Below, one piece after another: positions 18,310 through 29,165 of a stretch of 64,000 bases of DNA; positions within the stretch are counted from its first letter, which is position 1, and every line of letters starts with the position of its first letter. The notes beneath the pieces were generated by a model. That model made no database searches. It was not told the origin of the DNA and saw only the letters and a program-made list of their open reading frames with translations. This stretch comes from Rhizobium mongolense subsp. loessense (GTDB taxonomy: Bacteria > Pseudomonadota > Alphaproteobacteria > Rhizobiales > Rhizobiaceae), in the NCBI RefSeq assembly GCF_900099775.1, contig NZ_FMTM01000001.1:620001-684000 (forward strand), in the 5' to 3' direction. Position numbers and translations under genes: made by a program.

Positions 18310-18341
18310 CCGGATGAACTGCAAAAGAGCAATTCATCCGG
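18310..18341 (-). terminator. Hairpin just downstream of ileS
   Basis: An inverted repeat of 13 bases per arm with one mismatch (CCGGATGAACTGC / GCAATTCATCCGG, loop of six) lies 16 bases beyond the ileS stop. On the ileS strand it is not directly followed by a clear U run, though a TTTTT follows about 25 bases later, so the efficiency as terminator is uncertain. Confidence 0.4.
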
Positions 18342-18356
18342 CAATTTTCTTCAGTA

Positions 18357-21257
18357 TTACAATCCGAGTTCGCGCAATGCAGCAGCATCGCGGGCCGATA
18401 CATCGGGATACTGCGGATCGGAGCCGACATCCTTGGTGATACGCCAGGAGCGGGCGCATTTGGTGCCCTCGGCAAGAGCTGGCTCGACGCTGACGCCCGG
18501 AACTTCCGGCAGCCGGAAGCCTGCGGCCGGCCCCTCGGCGCCGTCGACGGCAATGTCCGAGGTGATGCAGATTTCCGAGAAATCCAGCCCATCAAGAGCA
18601 GCGCGAAGCACGCTGTCCGTGACATGTACGACGGGCGCTGCTTCCAGCGACGAGCCTATCCGCTTATCCTTGCGCTCGATCTCCAGAGCGCCGGTGACGA
18701 CCGAACGGATCGCACGGACCTTCTTCCACTTGCCGGCCAGCGCCTCGTTCTTCCATTCGGGCGGGATCACCGGGAACTGCTCGAGATGAACCGAGACCGC
18801 CGACGGATCGCGCGAGAGCCACGCCTCTTCCATCGTGAAGGGCAGCATCGGCGCCATCCAGGTCACCATGCAATCGAAGATATTGCGGATGACATGGAGA
18901 GCCGCACGGCGCCGCTGGCTCGACGGCGCATCGCAGTAGAGCGTGTCCTTGCGGATGTCGAAATAGAAGGCCGAGAGCTCGACATTGGCAAAGTCGATCA
19001 GCGCGCGGGCGATCTTCTTGAAGTCGAAGGCATCGTAGTTCTCGCGCACGAGCTCGTCGAGCTCGGCCAAGCGGTGGAGCATCAGCTGCTCCAGTTCCGG
19101 CAAATCGGCGAGTGCAATCACTTCGCCCTTGTCGTGGGCGAGGGTGCCAAGCATCCAGCGGATCGTGTTGCGGAGCTTTCGGTAGGCATCGACATTCGTC
19201 TGAATGATCGTCTTGCCGACGCGAAGGTCGTCCGCGTAGTCGGAGGTCATGACCCAGAGGCGGAGGATATCCGCACCGGCGTCCTTCATAACTTCCTGCG
19301 GCGCAGTGACGTTGCCCTTGGACTTCGACATCTTCTCGCCCTTCTCGTCCATGGTGAACCCATGGGTAAGGACGGCGTTGTAGGGTGCGCGGACGCGGGT
19401 AGCGGCCGATTCGAGCAGCGAGGAATGAAACCAGCCGCGATGCTGGTCCGAGCCTTCGAGATAGAGATCGGCTGGCCATTTAAGGTCCGGGCGGTCTTCC
19501 AGCGTGAATGTGTGCGTGGAGCCCGAGTCGAACCAGACGTCGAGGATATCCATGACCTGCTTCCACGGCTCGTTCGCCTTCTTGCCGAGGAAACGCTCAC
19601 GCGCACCTTCGGCGAACCAGGCGTCGGCGCCTTCCTTTTCGAAGGCTTCGAGGATGCGGGCATTGACCTCGTCGTCCTGCAGGATCAGGCCTTGCTCGTC
19701 GACGAAGACGCAGATCGGCACGCCCCAGGCGCGCTGGCGCGAAAGCACCCAATCCGGGCGCTGTTCGATCATGGCGCGCAGGCGATTCTGGCCGGAAGCC
19801 GGTACGAAGCGGGTCTCATCGATCGCGTTCAGCGCACGGGAGCGCAGTGTCGTTCCGTCGCCGAGCTCCTTGTCCATATGGACGAACCACTGCGGCGTGT
19901 TGCGGAAGATGACCGGCTTCTTCGAGCGCCAGGAATGCGGATAAGAGTGCTTCAGGCGGCCGCGTGCGAAGAGCGACTGACGGGCGATCAACGCTTTGAT
20001 GACGCGCTCATTGGCATCACCCTTCTTGCCGCTGTCGTCGATAACGCGCGCCGCGCCGCCTTCCGCATCCGGGCCGAAGCCGGGCGCGTCGATGGTGAAG
20101 AAGCCGGCATCGTCGACCGGGAACGGGATCGTGGACGAGATGCCGCGCGCTTCGAGCTCCCGCATATTGTCCATCCAGGCATCGAAATCCTCGCGACCGT
20201 GGCTGGGGGCGGTATGGACGAAACCGGTACCGGCGTCATCGGTCACATGCTCGCCATCAAGCAGCGGCACCTTGAAATCATAACCGCCGCCGAGGCCGTG
20301 CAGCGGGTGCGCGCAGGTGACGGCGGCAAGTTCATCCGCTTTAATATCGCGAACGAAATTGAAGGTCACTTTCGCCTTAACAGCGGATTCCTCCGCCAAG
20401 CGCTTGGCAAAGATCAGCTTTTCGCCGGGCTGCGGGCCGAAGTCGTTCTCGGCGGTCGCAACTTCGTAGAGGCCATAGGGGTAGCGCGACGAAAATGCGA
20501 TCGCGCGGTTGCCCGGGATCGTCCAGGGGGTCGTCGTCCAGATAACCACGAAGGCGCCGGCCAGAGCGGCGGGGCCTTCCGCGAGGGGGAACTTCACCCA
20601 GATCATGTCGCTTTCGACATCGGCGTATTCGACTTCGGCTTCCGCCAGCGCAGTGCGCTCGACGACCGACCACATGACCGGCTTGGAGCCTCGGTAGAGC
20701 TGCCCGCTTCTCGCGATCTTCAAAAGCTCGCCGGCAATGCGCGATTCGGCGTGGAAGTTCATCGTCGTATAGGGATTGTCGAAGTCGCCCTCGATGCCGA
20801 GGCGCTTGAACTCCTCGGACTGCACCTTGATCCAGCCGGCGGCGAAGTCGCGGCATTCCTTGCGGAATTCGTTGATCGGAACTTCGTCCTTGTTCTTGCC
20901 CTTCTCGCGGTACTTCTCCTCGATCTTCCATTCGATCGGAAGGCCGTGGCAGTCCCAGCCGGGAACGTAGTTGGCGTCAAAGCCGCGCATCTGGAACGAG
21001 CGGTTGATGACGTCCTTGAGGATCTTGTTCAGCGCGTGGCCAATATGGATGTTGCCGTTCGCATAGGGGGGGCCGTCATGGAGGACGAACTTCTCGCGTC
21101 CGGCGGCGGATGCGCGCAGCTTCCCGTAGAGGCCCATCTGCTGCCAGCGTGCAACGATTTCCGGCTCCTTCTGCGGCAGACCGGCGCGCATCGGGAAGTC
21201 GGTTTCGGGCAGGTAGAGGGTCTTCGAGTAGTCGATCTTTTCGGCTGTGTCGGTCAT
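18357..21257 (-). CDS. ileS: Isoleucyl-tRNA synthetase
   Basis: Charges tRNA-Ile. The 966-residue class I synthetase has the HIGH motif in [14 protein letters not shown] (near residue 75), editing-domain sequences in the middle, [24 protein letters not shown], and the KMSKS motif in KMSKSKGNV. The C-terminal zinc finger of the E. coli enzyme is degenerate, with only KCARSWRI visible and no paired CxxC. A 244-base upstream gap to the ribF stop shows no gene. Confidence 0.97.
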   Translation of the reverse strand: MTDTAEKIDYSKTLYLPETDFPMRAGLPQKEPEIVARWQQMGLYGKLRASAAGREKFVLHDGPPYANGNIHIGHALNKILKDVINRSFQMRGFDANYVPGWDCHGLPIEWKIEEKYREKGKNKDEVPINEFRKECRDFAAGWIKVQSEEFKRLGIEGDFDNPYTTMNFHAESRIAGELLKIARSGQLYRGSKPVMWSVVERTALAEAEVEYADVESDMIWVKFPLAEGPAALAGAFVVIWTTTPWTIPGNRAIAFSSRYPYGLYEVATAENDFGPQPGEKLIFAKRLAEESAVKAKVTFNFVRDIKADELAAVTCAHPLHGLGGGYDFKVPLLDGEHVTDDAGTGFVHTAPSHGREDFDAWMDNMRELEARGISSTIPFPVDDAGFFTIDAPGFGPDAEGGAARVIDDSGKKGDANERVIKALIARQSLFARGRLKHSYPHSWRSKKPVIFRNTPQWFVHMDKELGDGTTLRSRALNAIDETRFVPASGQNRLRAMIEQRPDWVLSRQRAWGVPICVFVDEQGLILQDDEVNARILEAFEKEGADAWFAEGARERFLGKKANEPWKQVMDILDVWFDSGSTHTFTLEDRPDLKWPADLYLEGSDQHRGWFHSSLLESAATRVRAPYNAVLTHGFTMDEKGEKMSKSKGNVTAPQEVMKDAGADILRLWVMTSDYADDLRVGKTIIQTNVDAYRKLRNTIRWMLGTLAHDKGEVIALADLPELEQLMLHRLAELDELVRENYDAFDFKKIARALIDFANVELSAFYFDIRKDTLYCDAPSSQRRRAALHVIRNIFDCMVTWMAPMLPFTMEEAWLSRDPSAVSVHLEQFPVIPPEWKNEALAGKWKKVRAIRSVVTGALEIERKDKRIGSSLEAAPVVHVTDSVLRAALDGLDFSEICITSDIAVDGAEGPAAGFRLPEVPGVSVEPALAEGTKCARSWRITKDVGSDPQYPDVSARDAAALRELGL

Positions 21258-21501
21258 GTTTCAGCAATCGTTTCTGGGCGCCTTCAAGGCGCGACGGCTT
21301 CAAAAATGTCTGATGACGGAAGCGCTCGTTTGCCCAAGCGCCAAAAACCCGGACCTTCCGGCGGCTTAGCGCGCGCGGAAGGCCGGGCCGATAATTCGCA
21401 TCGCACTCGACAGCCGGACTTTATCCATAGCGGCGGTTCATAGGCGTTTTTGCCGGGAAAAGGAAGAGGGATTTGAGGCCGCGCCAACCGGCGTCGCGGC
21501 A

Positions 21502-22485
21502 TCAGACGAAACAAAGCTTCAGGTCGAGTTCGCCGAGCGGCCGGACACCCGCAAGCAGCGCCCTCGCCTCCTGCTCGTCACGCTTGATCTGCTCGACGAG
21601 CAGTTCCAGGCCGTCGAACTTCAGTTCAGGCCGCAGGTGGCCGAAGAAGGAGACGGAACAGGTCCGGCCGTAGAGGTCGCCGTTGAAATCGAAGAGATAG
21701 GTCTCCAGCAGCGGCGCGCCGTTTTCGATCACCGTCGGGCGGCGGCCGTAGCTCGCAACCGCGTCGTAGAGCTTGCCATCGTCCAGGCGGAAGCGGACGG
21801 CGTAAATGCCGGCTGCAAGTTCGGCCTCCGGCGGAAGCTGCATGTTTGCGGTTGGAAAACCGAGCTCGCGGCCAAGCTTTTCGCCGCCGATCACCTCAGC
21901 CTCGACGGTGTAGCGGTAGCCAAGCAGCGCGGCGGCCTCGCTGACATCGCCTTCCTTCAACAACTCGCGGATGCGGCTCGATGAGACGACCTCGGCATTC
22001 TCGTCGCGGAAGGCGTCGATCAGCGTGACGCCGAAACCGTATTTATGGCCGGCATCCATAAGGAAGGCCGGGCCGCCTTCGCGATTCTTGCCGAAATGGA
22101 AGTCGAAGCCGGTGACGACTTCGGAGGCGCCCAGCCAATCCTTCAGGATGCCGTGGATGAAGTCATCCGGCGAGCGCTGCGAGAATTCGCGGTCGAAGGG
22201 ATATTCGATGACGGCGTTGAAGCCGATCGCTTCCAGAATGCGGGCCTTCAGGGGTGCAGGCGTGATGCGGAAGACCGGTGTTTCCGGCCTGAAGACCGTG
22301 CGGGGATGCGGCTCGAAAGTCAGCACCAGCGCCGGGATGTCCCGCTCTTTCGAGATTTCCAGCGCGCGCTTCAGCACCGATTGATGGCCGCGATGAACGC
22401 CGTCGAAATTGCCGATGGCAATCACCCCGCCCTTCAGGTGGGTAGGCAAGAGTTCGCGGGTTTCATTGCGGTGAAAAACGGTCAT
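21502..22485 (-). CDS. ribF: Bifunctional riboflavin kinase / FAD synthetase
   Basis: Makes FMN from riboflavin and then FAD from FMN. The 327-residue protein has the N-terminal adenylyltransferase motif IGNFDGVHRGHQ (about residues 24-35) and a C-terminal flavokinase domain with GRELGFPTANM. ATG 22485 is chosen because it begins after the stop of the upstream HAD gene (22500), leaving 14 bases with an AAGAAG ribosome site. It is likely co-transcribed with that HAD gene. Confidence 0.95.
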   Translation of the reverse strand: MTVFHRNETRELLPTHLKGGVIAIGNFDGVHRGHQSVLKRALEISKERDIPALVLTFEPHPRTVFRPETPVFRITPAPLKARILEAIGFNAVIEYPFDREFSQRSPDDFIHGILKDWLGASEVVTGFDFHFGKNREGGPAFLMDAGHKYGFGVTLIDAFRDENAEVVSSSRIRELLKEGDVSEAAALLGYRYTVEAEVIGGEKLGRELGFPTANMQLPPEAELAAGIYAVRFRLDDGKLYDAVASYGRRPTVIENGAPLLETYLFDFNGDLYGRTCSVSFFGHLRPELKFDGLELLVEQIKRDEQEARALLAGVRPLGELDLKLCFV

Positions 22486-22499
22486 CGGCGGGCTTCTTC

Positions 22500-23348
22500 T
22501 TATGCGAGGCGCGGCATCCACCACTTGGGCGCGGCCTTCTCGCGTTCAAGATAGGCATGCAGGATCGCCTCGTCGGTCTCGCCGTTCAGCGTGTATTCCT
22601 TCGCGTGGATACCGCCGCTGATATAGAGGAGATCGAGGCCGTAATCGAGAGCGCCGTGCACATCCGTCGGCATGCCGTCGCCGATGGCAAGAATGCGGCT
22701 TTTCGGGAACTCGCCGTGGAGTTCGCGCGCGGTTGCCAGCACGGCGTCGTAGATCGGCGCGTGCGGCTTTCCGGCGATGCGGATCTCGCCGCCCAACTGG
22801 TGGTAATAGGCAGCCATGGCGCCGGCGCAGGGGATGATGCGGTGACCACGTTCAACGACAAGGTCCGGATTGGCGCAGACCATGGGCACGTTGCGCGCCT
22901 GAAAATCCTTGAGCATATCCGTGTAGTCTTCCGGTTTTTCCGTCTCGTCGTCGAAGAAACCGGTGCAGACCACGGATTGAGCTTCCTTCGCATCGACGCG
23001 CTCGACGCCGAGACCTTCGATGATGGCCAGATCGCGATCCGGGCCGAGCAGGAACACCTTCTTCGGGCCTTCGGCGATCAGGCCGCGGGTGACGTCGCCA
23101 GAGGTAACGATCCGGTCATAGGCGCCGTCCTGGATGCCGATCTGGCGAAGCTGGGTGACGACCTGAGGCGCAATGCGCGGCGAATTGGTAATGAGGATGA
23201 CGGCAAGCCCATCGCCGCGCGCGGCTTCCAAAGCGGCAGCGGCCGTCGGGAAAGGATCGACGCCATTGTGCAGCACGCCCCAGACATCGCAAAACACCGC
23301 ATCATACTGGCTGGTGATCTCCGCTAAACTTCCAATCCGCTTGGCCAT
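22500..23348 (-). CDS. TIGR01459-type HAD hydrolase (NagD/GPP-like)
   Basis: HAD-superfamily class IIA phosphatase of 282 residues, similar to NagD-like sugar or nucleotide phosphatases. Motif I is AVFCDVWGVLHNG (near residue 17; Asp nucleophile, Trp in place of the usual second acidic position, as in this subfamily). Then come LITNSPR, GKPHAPIYDAVL with the motif III Lys, and AIGDGMPTDVHGA. ATG 23348 has a GGGAAA ribosome site. It sits directly upstream of ribF, 14 bases apart. A role in flavin-phosphate turnover is conceivable from context but unproven. Confidence 0.85.
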   Translation of the reverse strand: MAKRIGSLAEITSQYDAVFCDVWGVLHNGVDPFPTAAAALEAARGDGLAVILITNSPRIAPQVVTQLRQIGIQDGAYDRIVTSGDVTRGLIAEGPKKVFLLGPDRDLAIIEGLGVERVDAKEAQSVVCTGFFDDETEKPEDYTDMLKDFQARNVPMVCANPDLVVERGHRIIPCAGAMAAYYHQLGGEIRIAGKPHAPIYDAVLATARELHGEFPKSRILAIGDGMPTDVHGALDYGLDLLYISGGIHAKEYTLNGETDEAILHAYLEREKAAPKWWMPRLA

Positions 23349-23588
23349 TCGATTTCCCGATTTGCTTTCAGTCAGGCGTGACATTGCAAAGGCATGCCGC
23401 GATGGCAAGGGATTTTCGGGCGATCGCCAGCAAAAACCGTCGGACCTTCCACGAGATGAACGCCACGCCGCTGACAGCCTGAGCGGGCCTTCCCAAGCTC
23501 AGACAACCGATGCGCGTCGAATCGGGCGATGCTTCGCACAATTCCTGCCCTCTTCACAATTCCGGCGCAAAATTCCGTGATGGGTCTT

Positions 23589-23617
23589 CTTGACTCCTTC
23601 TGGAGCCATCCCTAAAT
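23589..23617 (+). promoter_or_regulatory. Predicted housekeeping promoter of groESL
   Basis: CTTGAC at 23589-23594 and CTAAAT at 23612-23617 are separated by exactly 17 bases, the usual arrangement for alphaproteobacterial sigma-70 promoters. The start point would fall at the left edge of the CIRCE operator. Confidence 0.7.
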
Positions 23618-23625
23618 GCTCGGCG

Positions 23626-23652
23626 TTAGCACTCCTCAACGGAGAGTGCTAA
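23626..23652. promoter_or_regulatory. CIRCE operator (HrcA binding site) of groESL
   Basis: Exact CIRCE consensus: TTAGCACTC, nine-base spacer, GAGTGCTAA. It lies just after the predicted -10 box and 57 bases before the groES start. In bacteria with HrcA this element represses groESL at normal temperature and forms a hairpin in the leader RNA. hrcA itself is not in the window. Confidence 0.95.
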
Positions 23653-23709
23653 CACTTATCCATGTGGGCCGTCCGGCCTGCGAATGTCATTTGATCGAGG
23701 GATTAGACA

Positions 23710-24006
23710 ATGGCAAGCACCAACTTCCGCCCCCTTCACGACCGCGTCGTCGTTCGCCGCGTTGAATCCGAAGAAAAGACCAAAGGCGGCATCATCATTC
23801 CCGACACCGCTAAGGAAAAGCCGCAGGAAGGCGAAATCGTCGCCGTCGGTTCCGGCGCTCGTGACGAGTCTGGCAAGGTCGTCGCTCTCGACGTCAAGGC
23901 TGGCGACCGCGTTCTGTTCGGCAAGTGGTCCGGCACAGAAGTCAAGATCAACGGCGAAGACCTTCTGATCATGAAGGAAGCCGACATCATGGGCATCATC
24001 GGCTGA
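23710..24006 (+). CDS. groES: Co-chaperonin GroES
   Basis: The heptameric lid of the GroEL chamber. The 98-residue protein is full length, with [18 protein letters not shown], the mobile loop [30 protein letters not shown] and the C-terminal [12 protein letters not shown]. It is the first gene of the CIRCE-regulated operon and is followed by groEL after 57 bases. Codon choice here and in groEL is notably biased, as expected for highly expressed genes. Confidence 0.98.
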   Translation: MASTNFRPLHDRVVVRRVESEEKTKGGIIIPDTAKEKPQEGEIVAVGSGARDESGKVVALDVKAGDRVLFGKWSGTEVKINGEDLLIMKEADIMGIIG

Positions 24007-24039
24007 TCCAGCCGGTCGCTTTTTACCCGAAATCGCTGA

Positions 24040-25701
<1,662 letters not shown>

Positions 25702-25741
25702 GACTGAGGTCTCGCATCTGAGCCATCCGGTTCAGTTCAGG

Positions 25742-25772
25742 AAGGGCGGTCTTCGGGCCGCCCTTTTCTTTT
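25742..25772 (+). terminator. Rho-independent terminator of groESL
   Basis: Arms AAGGGCGGTC and GGCCGCCCTT enclose TTCG, giving a ten-pair stem that includes one G-U style pair and a stable UUCG tetraloop. It is followed by TTCTTTT. The hairpin begins 41 bases after the groEL stop. Confidence 0.9.
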
Positions 25773-25997
25773 GAGCGCGATTCGCAGCTGCGCACGCGCA
25801 GGGCAAGCCGTTGACTTGGCACAACGCTTAACTTGGCTTGTCCTGTTGCCGCCACCAGCTCGGAGCTTTCTCGAAGCTTGCGCCGCCAGATTTTCAACAA
25901 ATGTTCGGATTTGGCTCCAAGAGCGGTCACCCGAACAGATTGCAACGAAAAGTGGCAAGTTCTAACGTGATCTAACTGATGGTCATAAGGGAAGCTG

Positions 25998-26396
25998 ATG
26001 AAGCGTCGGTTCACCACCCTCATAAGTGTCTTGTTCATGCTTGCGACGACGGTACTCCTTGTCGTGTTCGTTAAGGCGGGTTTCAACTACAGCGGAGTTT
26101 GCACCGAGGGTATCGCCGCTTGGCGATGGCACCGTGTTGAACCGAATGAGCTCCAAATCGTTCTTCGCGAAAGAGGCGGCATCAACGAAAGCATCCGCAC
26201 GGAGTATTCCTTCCCCAATCGCTGGGAGGTGCCAGGCGATGAATATCAACCAGCTACCTTCTTGGACAAAATTCGAGGTCGAGCCTCCCTGCTGGTGAAG
26301 TATCATCAGCCTTGGCTTGATAATGGGAATTATTTGATTACTGGCGGCTATTTCTACACCCCCAACTGCATCAGTGCATGGAGACCGCCGGAATAG
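25998..26396 (+). CDS. Hypothetical protein with N-terminal membrane anchor
   Basis: Protein of 132 residues that I do not recognise. It has a basic start followed by one hydrophobic helix (LISVLFMLATTVLLVVFV, about residues 8-25), so it is anchored in or exported across the inner membrane. The remainder is hydrophilic with two Cys (VCTEG and PNCIS) that could form a disulphide. An AAGGGAAG ribosome site precedes the ATG. The base composition is visibly more AT-rich than in groEL or the his genes, which may mean recent acquisition. It is isolated between the groESL terminator and a long gene-poor gap. Confidence 0.6.
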   Translation: MKRRFTTLISVLFMLATTVLLVVFVKAGFNYSGVCTEGIAAWRWHRVEPNELQIVLRERGGINESIRTEYSFPNRWEVPGDEYQPATFLDKIRGRASLLVKYHQPWLDNGNYLITGGYFYTPNCISAWRPPE

Positions 26397-26793
26397 ATGC
26401 AATCGGCGTTGCTCAACGGTGTGAGGGGCGGCTTAAAGAGGCATTTGCGGGGCAAAAACCATTTCTTTGCGGAGTGAAACCCGCACGATCCATCACAAAA
26501 TTGATTTCTTGTACTTCCCACGCGACGTTATCCGGCAAAATAGCCGGTTGAACCGTCTTGGCCGAACGAGGTTTCACCCCCCGAAAAAGCCGTTGCCGTT
26601 TGGCGAAAAGCTCCTATAAATCCACGCTGCAATTTGTGCGTTCGAAGTCGTTTTCAACCGCCAGCGAGGCCGGAACGCCGTTTTAACCTGCGCGAATTTT
26701 CGGCGGCGAACGGTTTCGTGACAAGCAAGAGCAAGCCTCAGTGCCCCGCCGGCGGTCGAGGTTCCAGACCGCAGGCATGATGCCTGGCGCTGT
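26397..26793. other. Gene-free stretch
   Basis: About 400 bases without a convincing coding frame on either strand. Short overlapping frames near the right end on the minus strand are Arg/Ser-rich shadows. No clear terminator or repeat was found. It presumably carries the promoter of the PAS-like gene at 26794. Confidence 0.4.
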
Positions 26794-27315
26794 ATGACCC
26801 TGTTTCGCTCTGACCTCAGCGCAGCAGAGACTGCGCCCGAACCGGGGAACCCATTGTTTAAGATCGCCAAAGCAACTGTTGCCGCCCCGCTGATGCCCGG
26901 CTCGCTGGACCTGACCCATCGTAGTCAGGAGATGCTTGCGCAATTTTCGGTCTCCGAGGCCTGGGCCGGCGACTTTTCAAGCGGAATCATCCGCCTCGGC
27001 GACTGGAGCAGCACCCTGCATGGCCTTTCGGCACAGGAATGCGGCCTTTTGAGCCTGCTGCGCTGCTATGATCCGAAAGATCGGGGGCATATCCTCGCGC
27101 TTTTCGAGCAAGCCACGACACTTTCATCGTCTTTCTGCTTTTCCACAACGATCATGATGCCGAACGGCCTGCGCCAGCCGGTTTTCTGCATGGGTGAATC
27201 GAGCGGAGTGGAGGAAAAATTCAGTGGCAGAATGGCAGGGGTCTTCATCTTTCCGCGCTTCAAGCTGGAAGGGGCAAACGAGACGACAAGTCGGCAACAA
27301 GCGCAAGCATCCTAA
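26794..27315 (+). CDS. Single PAS-like domain protein
   Basis: Protein of 173 residues without recognised catalytic domain. The segment from about residue 55 to 155 has the shape of a PAS_3-type fold: AWAGDFSSGIIRLGDWSSTLHG, then a helix, then CYDPKDRGHILALFEQA, two beta strands (CFSTTIMMPNGLRQPV) and a final strand AGVFIFPRF. This resembles stand-alone PAS proteins that often modulate kinases. PAS assignment is by pattern only. The start is uncertain because no strong ribosome site precedes ATG 26794; ATG 26893 is another option. No kinase is adjacent. Confidence 0.6.
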   Translation: MTLFRSDLSAAETAPEPGNPLFKIAKATVAAPLMPGSLDLTHRSQEMLAQFSVSEAWAGDFSSGIIRLGDWSSTLHGLSAQECGLLSLLRCYDPKDRGHILALFEQATTLSSSFCFSTTIMMPNGLRQPVFCMGESSGVEEKFSGRMAGVFIFPRFKLEGANETTSRQQAQAS

Positions 27316-27326
27316 GAGAAAGGCTG

Positions 27327-27584
27327 ATGCTGAAACCGGCCCTGGTACTGAGTTCATGCCGCATGATTTGTGCTCCGATTTTCGGGGAGCAGGAATCACA
27401 CTTCCGGAGCCGGCTCCAAGCGCACATGGCCGCGCCGAGCGGTTACTTCGCGAAAAAGCCCGAAGCGGTCGCTTCTATCGGTCAGCCGAGCGTCTGCATA
27501 GGGGAAGCGGCCGCGCGGTATCTCGGCAATGATCGCCAATTCCGGACTCATTTGCATGTTAGCTGCGGCCCCCATTGGGCTTGA
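27327..27584 (+). CDS. Doubtful small ORF downstream of the PAS-like gene
   Basis: An 85-residue frame starts 11 bases after the PAS-like gene stop, with AAGAGAAAGG before the ATG, and stops before a hairpin at 27676. The product shows no recognisable domain and mixed composition (six Cys/His-rich positions but no clear motif). Position is its main support; it may be chance. The rest of the gap 27316-27715 holds only the hairpin. Confidence 0.25.
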   Translation: MLKPALVLSSCRMICAPIFGEQESHFRSRLQAHMAAPSGYFAKKPEAVASIGQPSVCIGEAAARYLGNDRQFRTHLHVSCGPHWA

Positions 27585-27675
27585 TCTTGCCTGATCAGCG
27601 GGGGCGCTCGAAGCATGTCCCTGATGGGCAATAAAGAACGATCGCTATAAAGATTCCCACAAAGCCGCTAATTTT

Positions 27676-27708
27676 AAGGGCCGTTCCTGCGACCGGCCCC
27701 TTTCTTTA
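27676..27708. terminator. Hairpin terminator between convergent transcripts
   Basis: GGGCCG (27678-27683) pairs with CGGCCC (27694-27699), followed on the plus strand by CTTTCTTT. It lies between the rightward PAS-like gene region and the leftward GST gene and could serve both, best for the plus strand. Confidence 0.6.
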
Positions 27709-27715
27709 AGCAGGA

Positions 27716-28426
27716 TTACTCCGGCTTCACAGGGATGTTCAGACCCTTGGCGCTTGCCGGACGCGCGATGCAGCGTTCGAGCCAGTCCATGACGGAGGGA
27801 AACTTCGCGTAGTCCAGGACTTCCCGACCGCCGTAGAAGATATCGGCGCCGCGGATCCATGGGAATGTGGTGATGTCCGCGATGGTGTAGGCGTCGCCCA
27901 TGATCCACTGCCGTCCCTTAAGGCGCGCTTCCAGTACGCTCAGCAGCCGCTTGGCCTCGTCGCGGTAACGCTCCATCGGATAGGAATTGTTGGCGACCTT
28001 GTCGGCCGCGAATTTGTAGAAATGGCCGAACTGGCCGAACATCGGGCCGATGCCCGCCATCTGGAAGAACACCCACTGGATGGTCTCGTAGCGCCCAACA
28101 GCATCCGGGGGCAGGAGCTGGCCGGTTTTTTCCGCGAGATAAAGGAGAATCGCGCCGGATTCGAAGAGACCGATCGGCTTCCCGCCCGGGCCGTTCGGAT
28201 CCATGATCGCCGGTATGCGGCCATTCGGATTAAGCGAGAGGAATTCGGGAGACTTCTGATTGTTGGTTCCAAAGGCGATGTAATGCGGCTCGTAAGGCAG
28301 ACCGAGCTCTTCCAGGGCGATCGGTATCTTCACGCCATTCGGCGTTTGCAGCGAATAAAGCTGAATAACATTCGGGTTCTGCGCCGGCCAGCGCTTGGTG
28401 ATCGGAAATGCGGAAAGGTCTGCCAT
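27716..28426 (-). CDS. Glutathione S-transferase, YghU/YfcG-like
   Basis: Predicted glutathione-dependent disulphide-bond reductase or transferase of 236 residues. The thioredoxin-like N-terminal domain includes LYSLQTPNGVKIPIALEELG, the cis-Pro region NPNGRIPAIMDP and FESGAILLYLAEKTG, which binds glutathione. An all-helical C-terminal domain follows (MGDAYTIADITTFPW). The TPNGxK pattern is typical of the nu-class YghU/YfcG enzymes. ATG 28426 has a CAGGAG ribosome site. It is divergent from the DoxX gene, with a dyad in between. Confidence 0.9.
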   Translation of the reverse strand: MADLSAFPITKRWPAQNPNVIQLYSLQTPNGVKIPIALEELGLPYEPHYIAFGTNNQKSPEFLSLNPNGRIPAIMDPNGPGGKPIGLFESGAILLYLAEKTGQLLPPDAVGRYETIQWVFFQMAGIGPMFGQFGHFYKFAADKVANNSYPMERYRDEAKRLLSVLEARLKGRQWIMGDAYTIADITTFPWIRGADIFYGGREVLDYAKFPSVMDWLERCIARPASAKGLNIPVKPE

Positions 28427-28517
28427 GCCGTTTTCTCCTGGGAGTTGGTGGCCGAACATAGAAGACCGGCGCCGCAAAAGACAAGCCGCTCACCAGAGTG
28501 GTCGTTTCAGATTAGTG

Positions 28518-28538
28518 AACAAACCATCCTCTTTTGTT
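28518..28538. promoter_or_regulatory. Dyad between the GST and DoxX genes
   Basis: AACAAA and TTTGTT face each other with a nine-base spacer in the 216-base divergent region between gst and doxX. It may be an operator for a regulator controlling both genes. The arms are short and AT-rich, so chance is possible. Confidence 0.25.
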
Positions 28539-28642
28539 TATCTTTTCATCGCAACCAAAAAAGGCGACAACACCGGCCAATCGGGGTTCAACGGTGCCGG
28601 GGCACGGGGACCTCCAGAGCAATTCAAACGGAGATCGCGTCC

Positions 28643-29089
28643 ATGTCGAATACCAACAACATCGTCCTTCTTGTCGCCCGCATCCTGCTTTCGTTTATGT
28701 TCATCATGTCCGGCTTCGGCAAGCTCACCGATCCGGCCGGTACGGCCGGTATGATCAGCGGTGCCGGCCTTCCTGCCGCAACGCTTCTGGCCTATACAGC
28801 TGGACTCTTTGAGCTTCTTGCCGGGCTTGCCGTCCTCGTTGGCTTCCAGACCCGTATCGTCGGCTGGGCGCTCGCCCTCTTCTGTGCCTTCACCGGCCTC
28901 GTCTTCCACAGCGGCACGATCAACGTTCCGGATTTTCCGGCTGCAGCCAACGGCTGGATCAACGTGCTCAACCAGATCATGCTGATGAAGAACCTGACGC
29001 TTGCCGGCGCCTATATCCTCCTCGCCACCTTCGGCCCGGGCGCCTATTCGCTGGACGCACGCCGCGGCGCATATGCCGTCGCCGTCTAA
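28643..29089 (+). CDS. DoxX family membrane protein
   Basis: Integral membrane protein of 148 residues with four hydrophobic helices and the DoxX-family opening LVARILLSFMFIMSGFGKL, followed by the short Asp-Pro turn TDPAG. Family members are linked to redox or respiratory functions and thiol stress, but the exact role is unknown. ATG 28643 has ACGGAG nearby upstream; longer in-frame extensions overlap the GST gene and are unlikely. A perfect terminator follows. Confidence 0.88.
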   Translation: MSNTNNIVLLVARILLSFMFIMSGFGKLTDPAGTAGMISGAGLPAATLLAYTAGLFELLAGLAVLVGFQTRIVGWALALFCAFTGLVFHSGTINVPDFPAAANGWINVLNQIMLMKNLTLAGAYILLATFGPGAYSLDARRGAYAVAV

Positions 29090-29116
29090 GCGCGCAACAT
29101 CCTTCCAAGTACGAGA

Positions 29117-29146
29117 AACCCGCCGTCGGAAGACGGCGGGTTGTTC
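29117..29146. terminator. Bidirectional terminator between doxX and hisG
   Basis: Perfect 11-base stem (AACCCGCCGTC / GACGGCGGGTT) with GGAA loop. T-rich sequence follows on the plus strand (GTTCGTTT) and on the minus strand (TTTCTC), so it can end both doxX and hisG transcripts. Confidence 0.88.
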
Positions 29147-29165
29147 GTTTGGTTCTTTGCAGAAA

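Noticed and set aside
18624..21443. 939-residue open frame on the plus strand opposite ileS
   Set aside because: Antisense shadow of ileS; GC-rich codon bias leaves the complementary frame open. No domain, no ribosome site.
21258..21501. Leader of ileS considered as a T-box or other riboswitch
   Set aside because: No T-box consensus or specifier-loop structure seen; T-box control is not expected in this group of bacteria.
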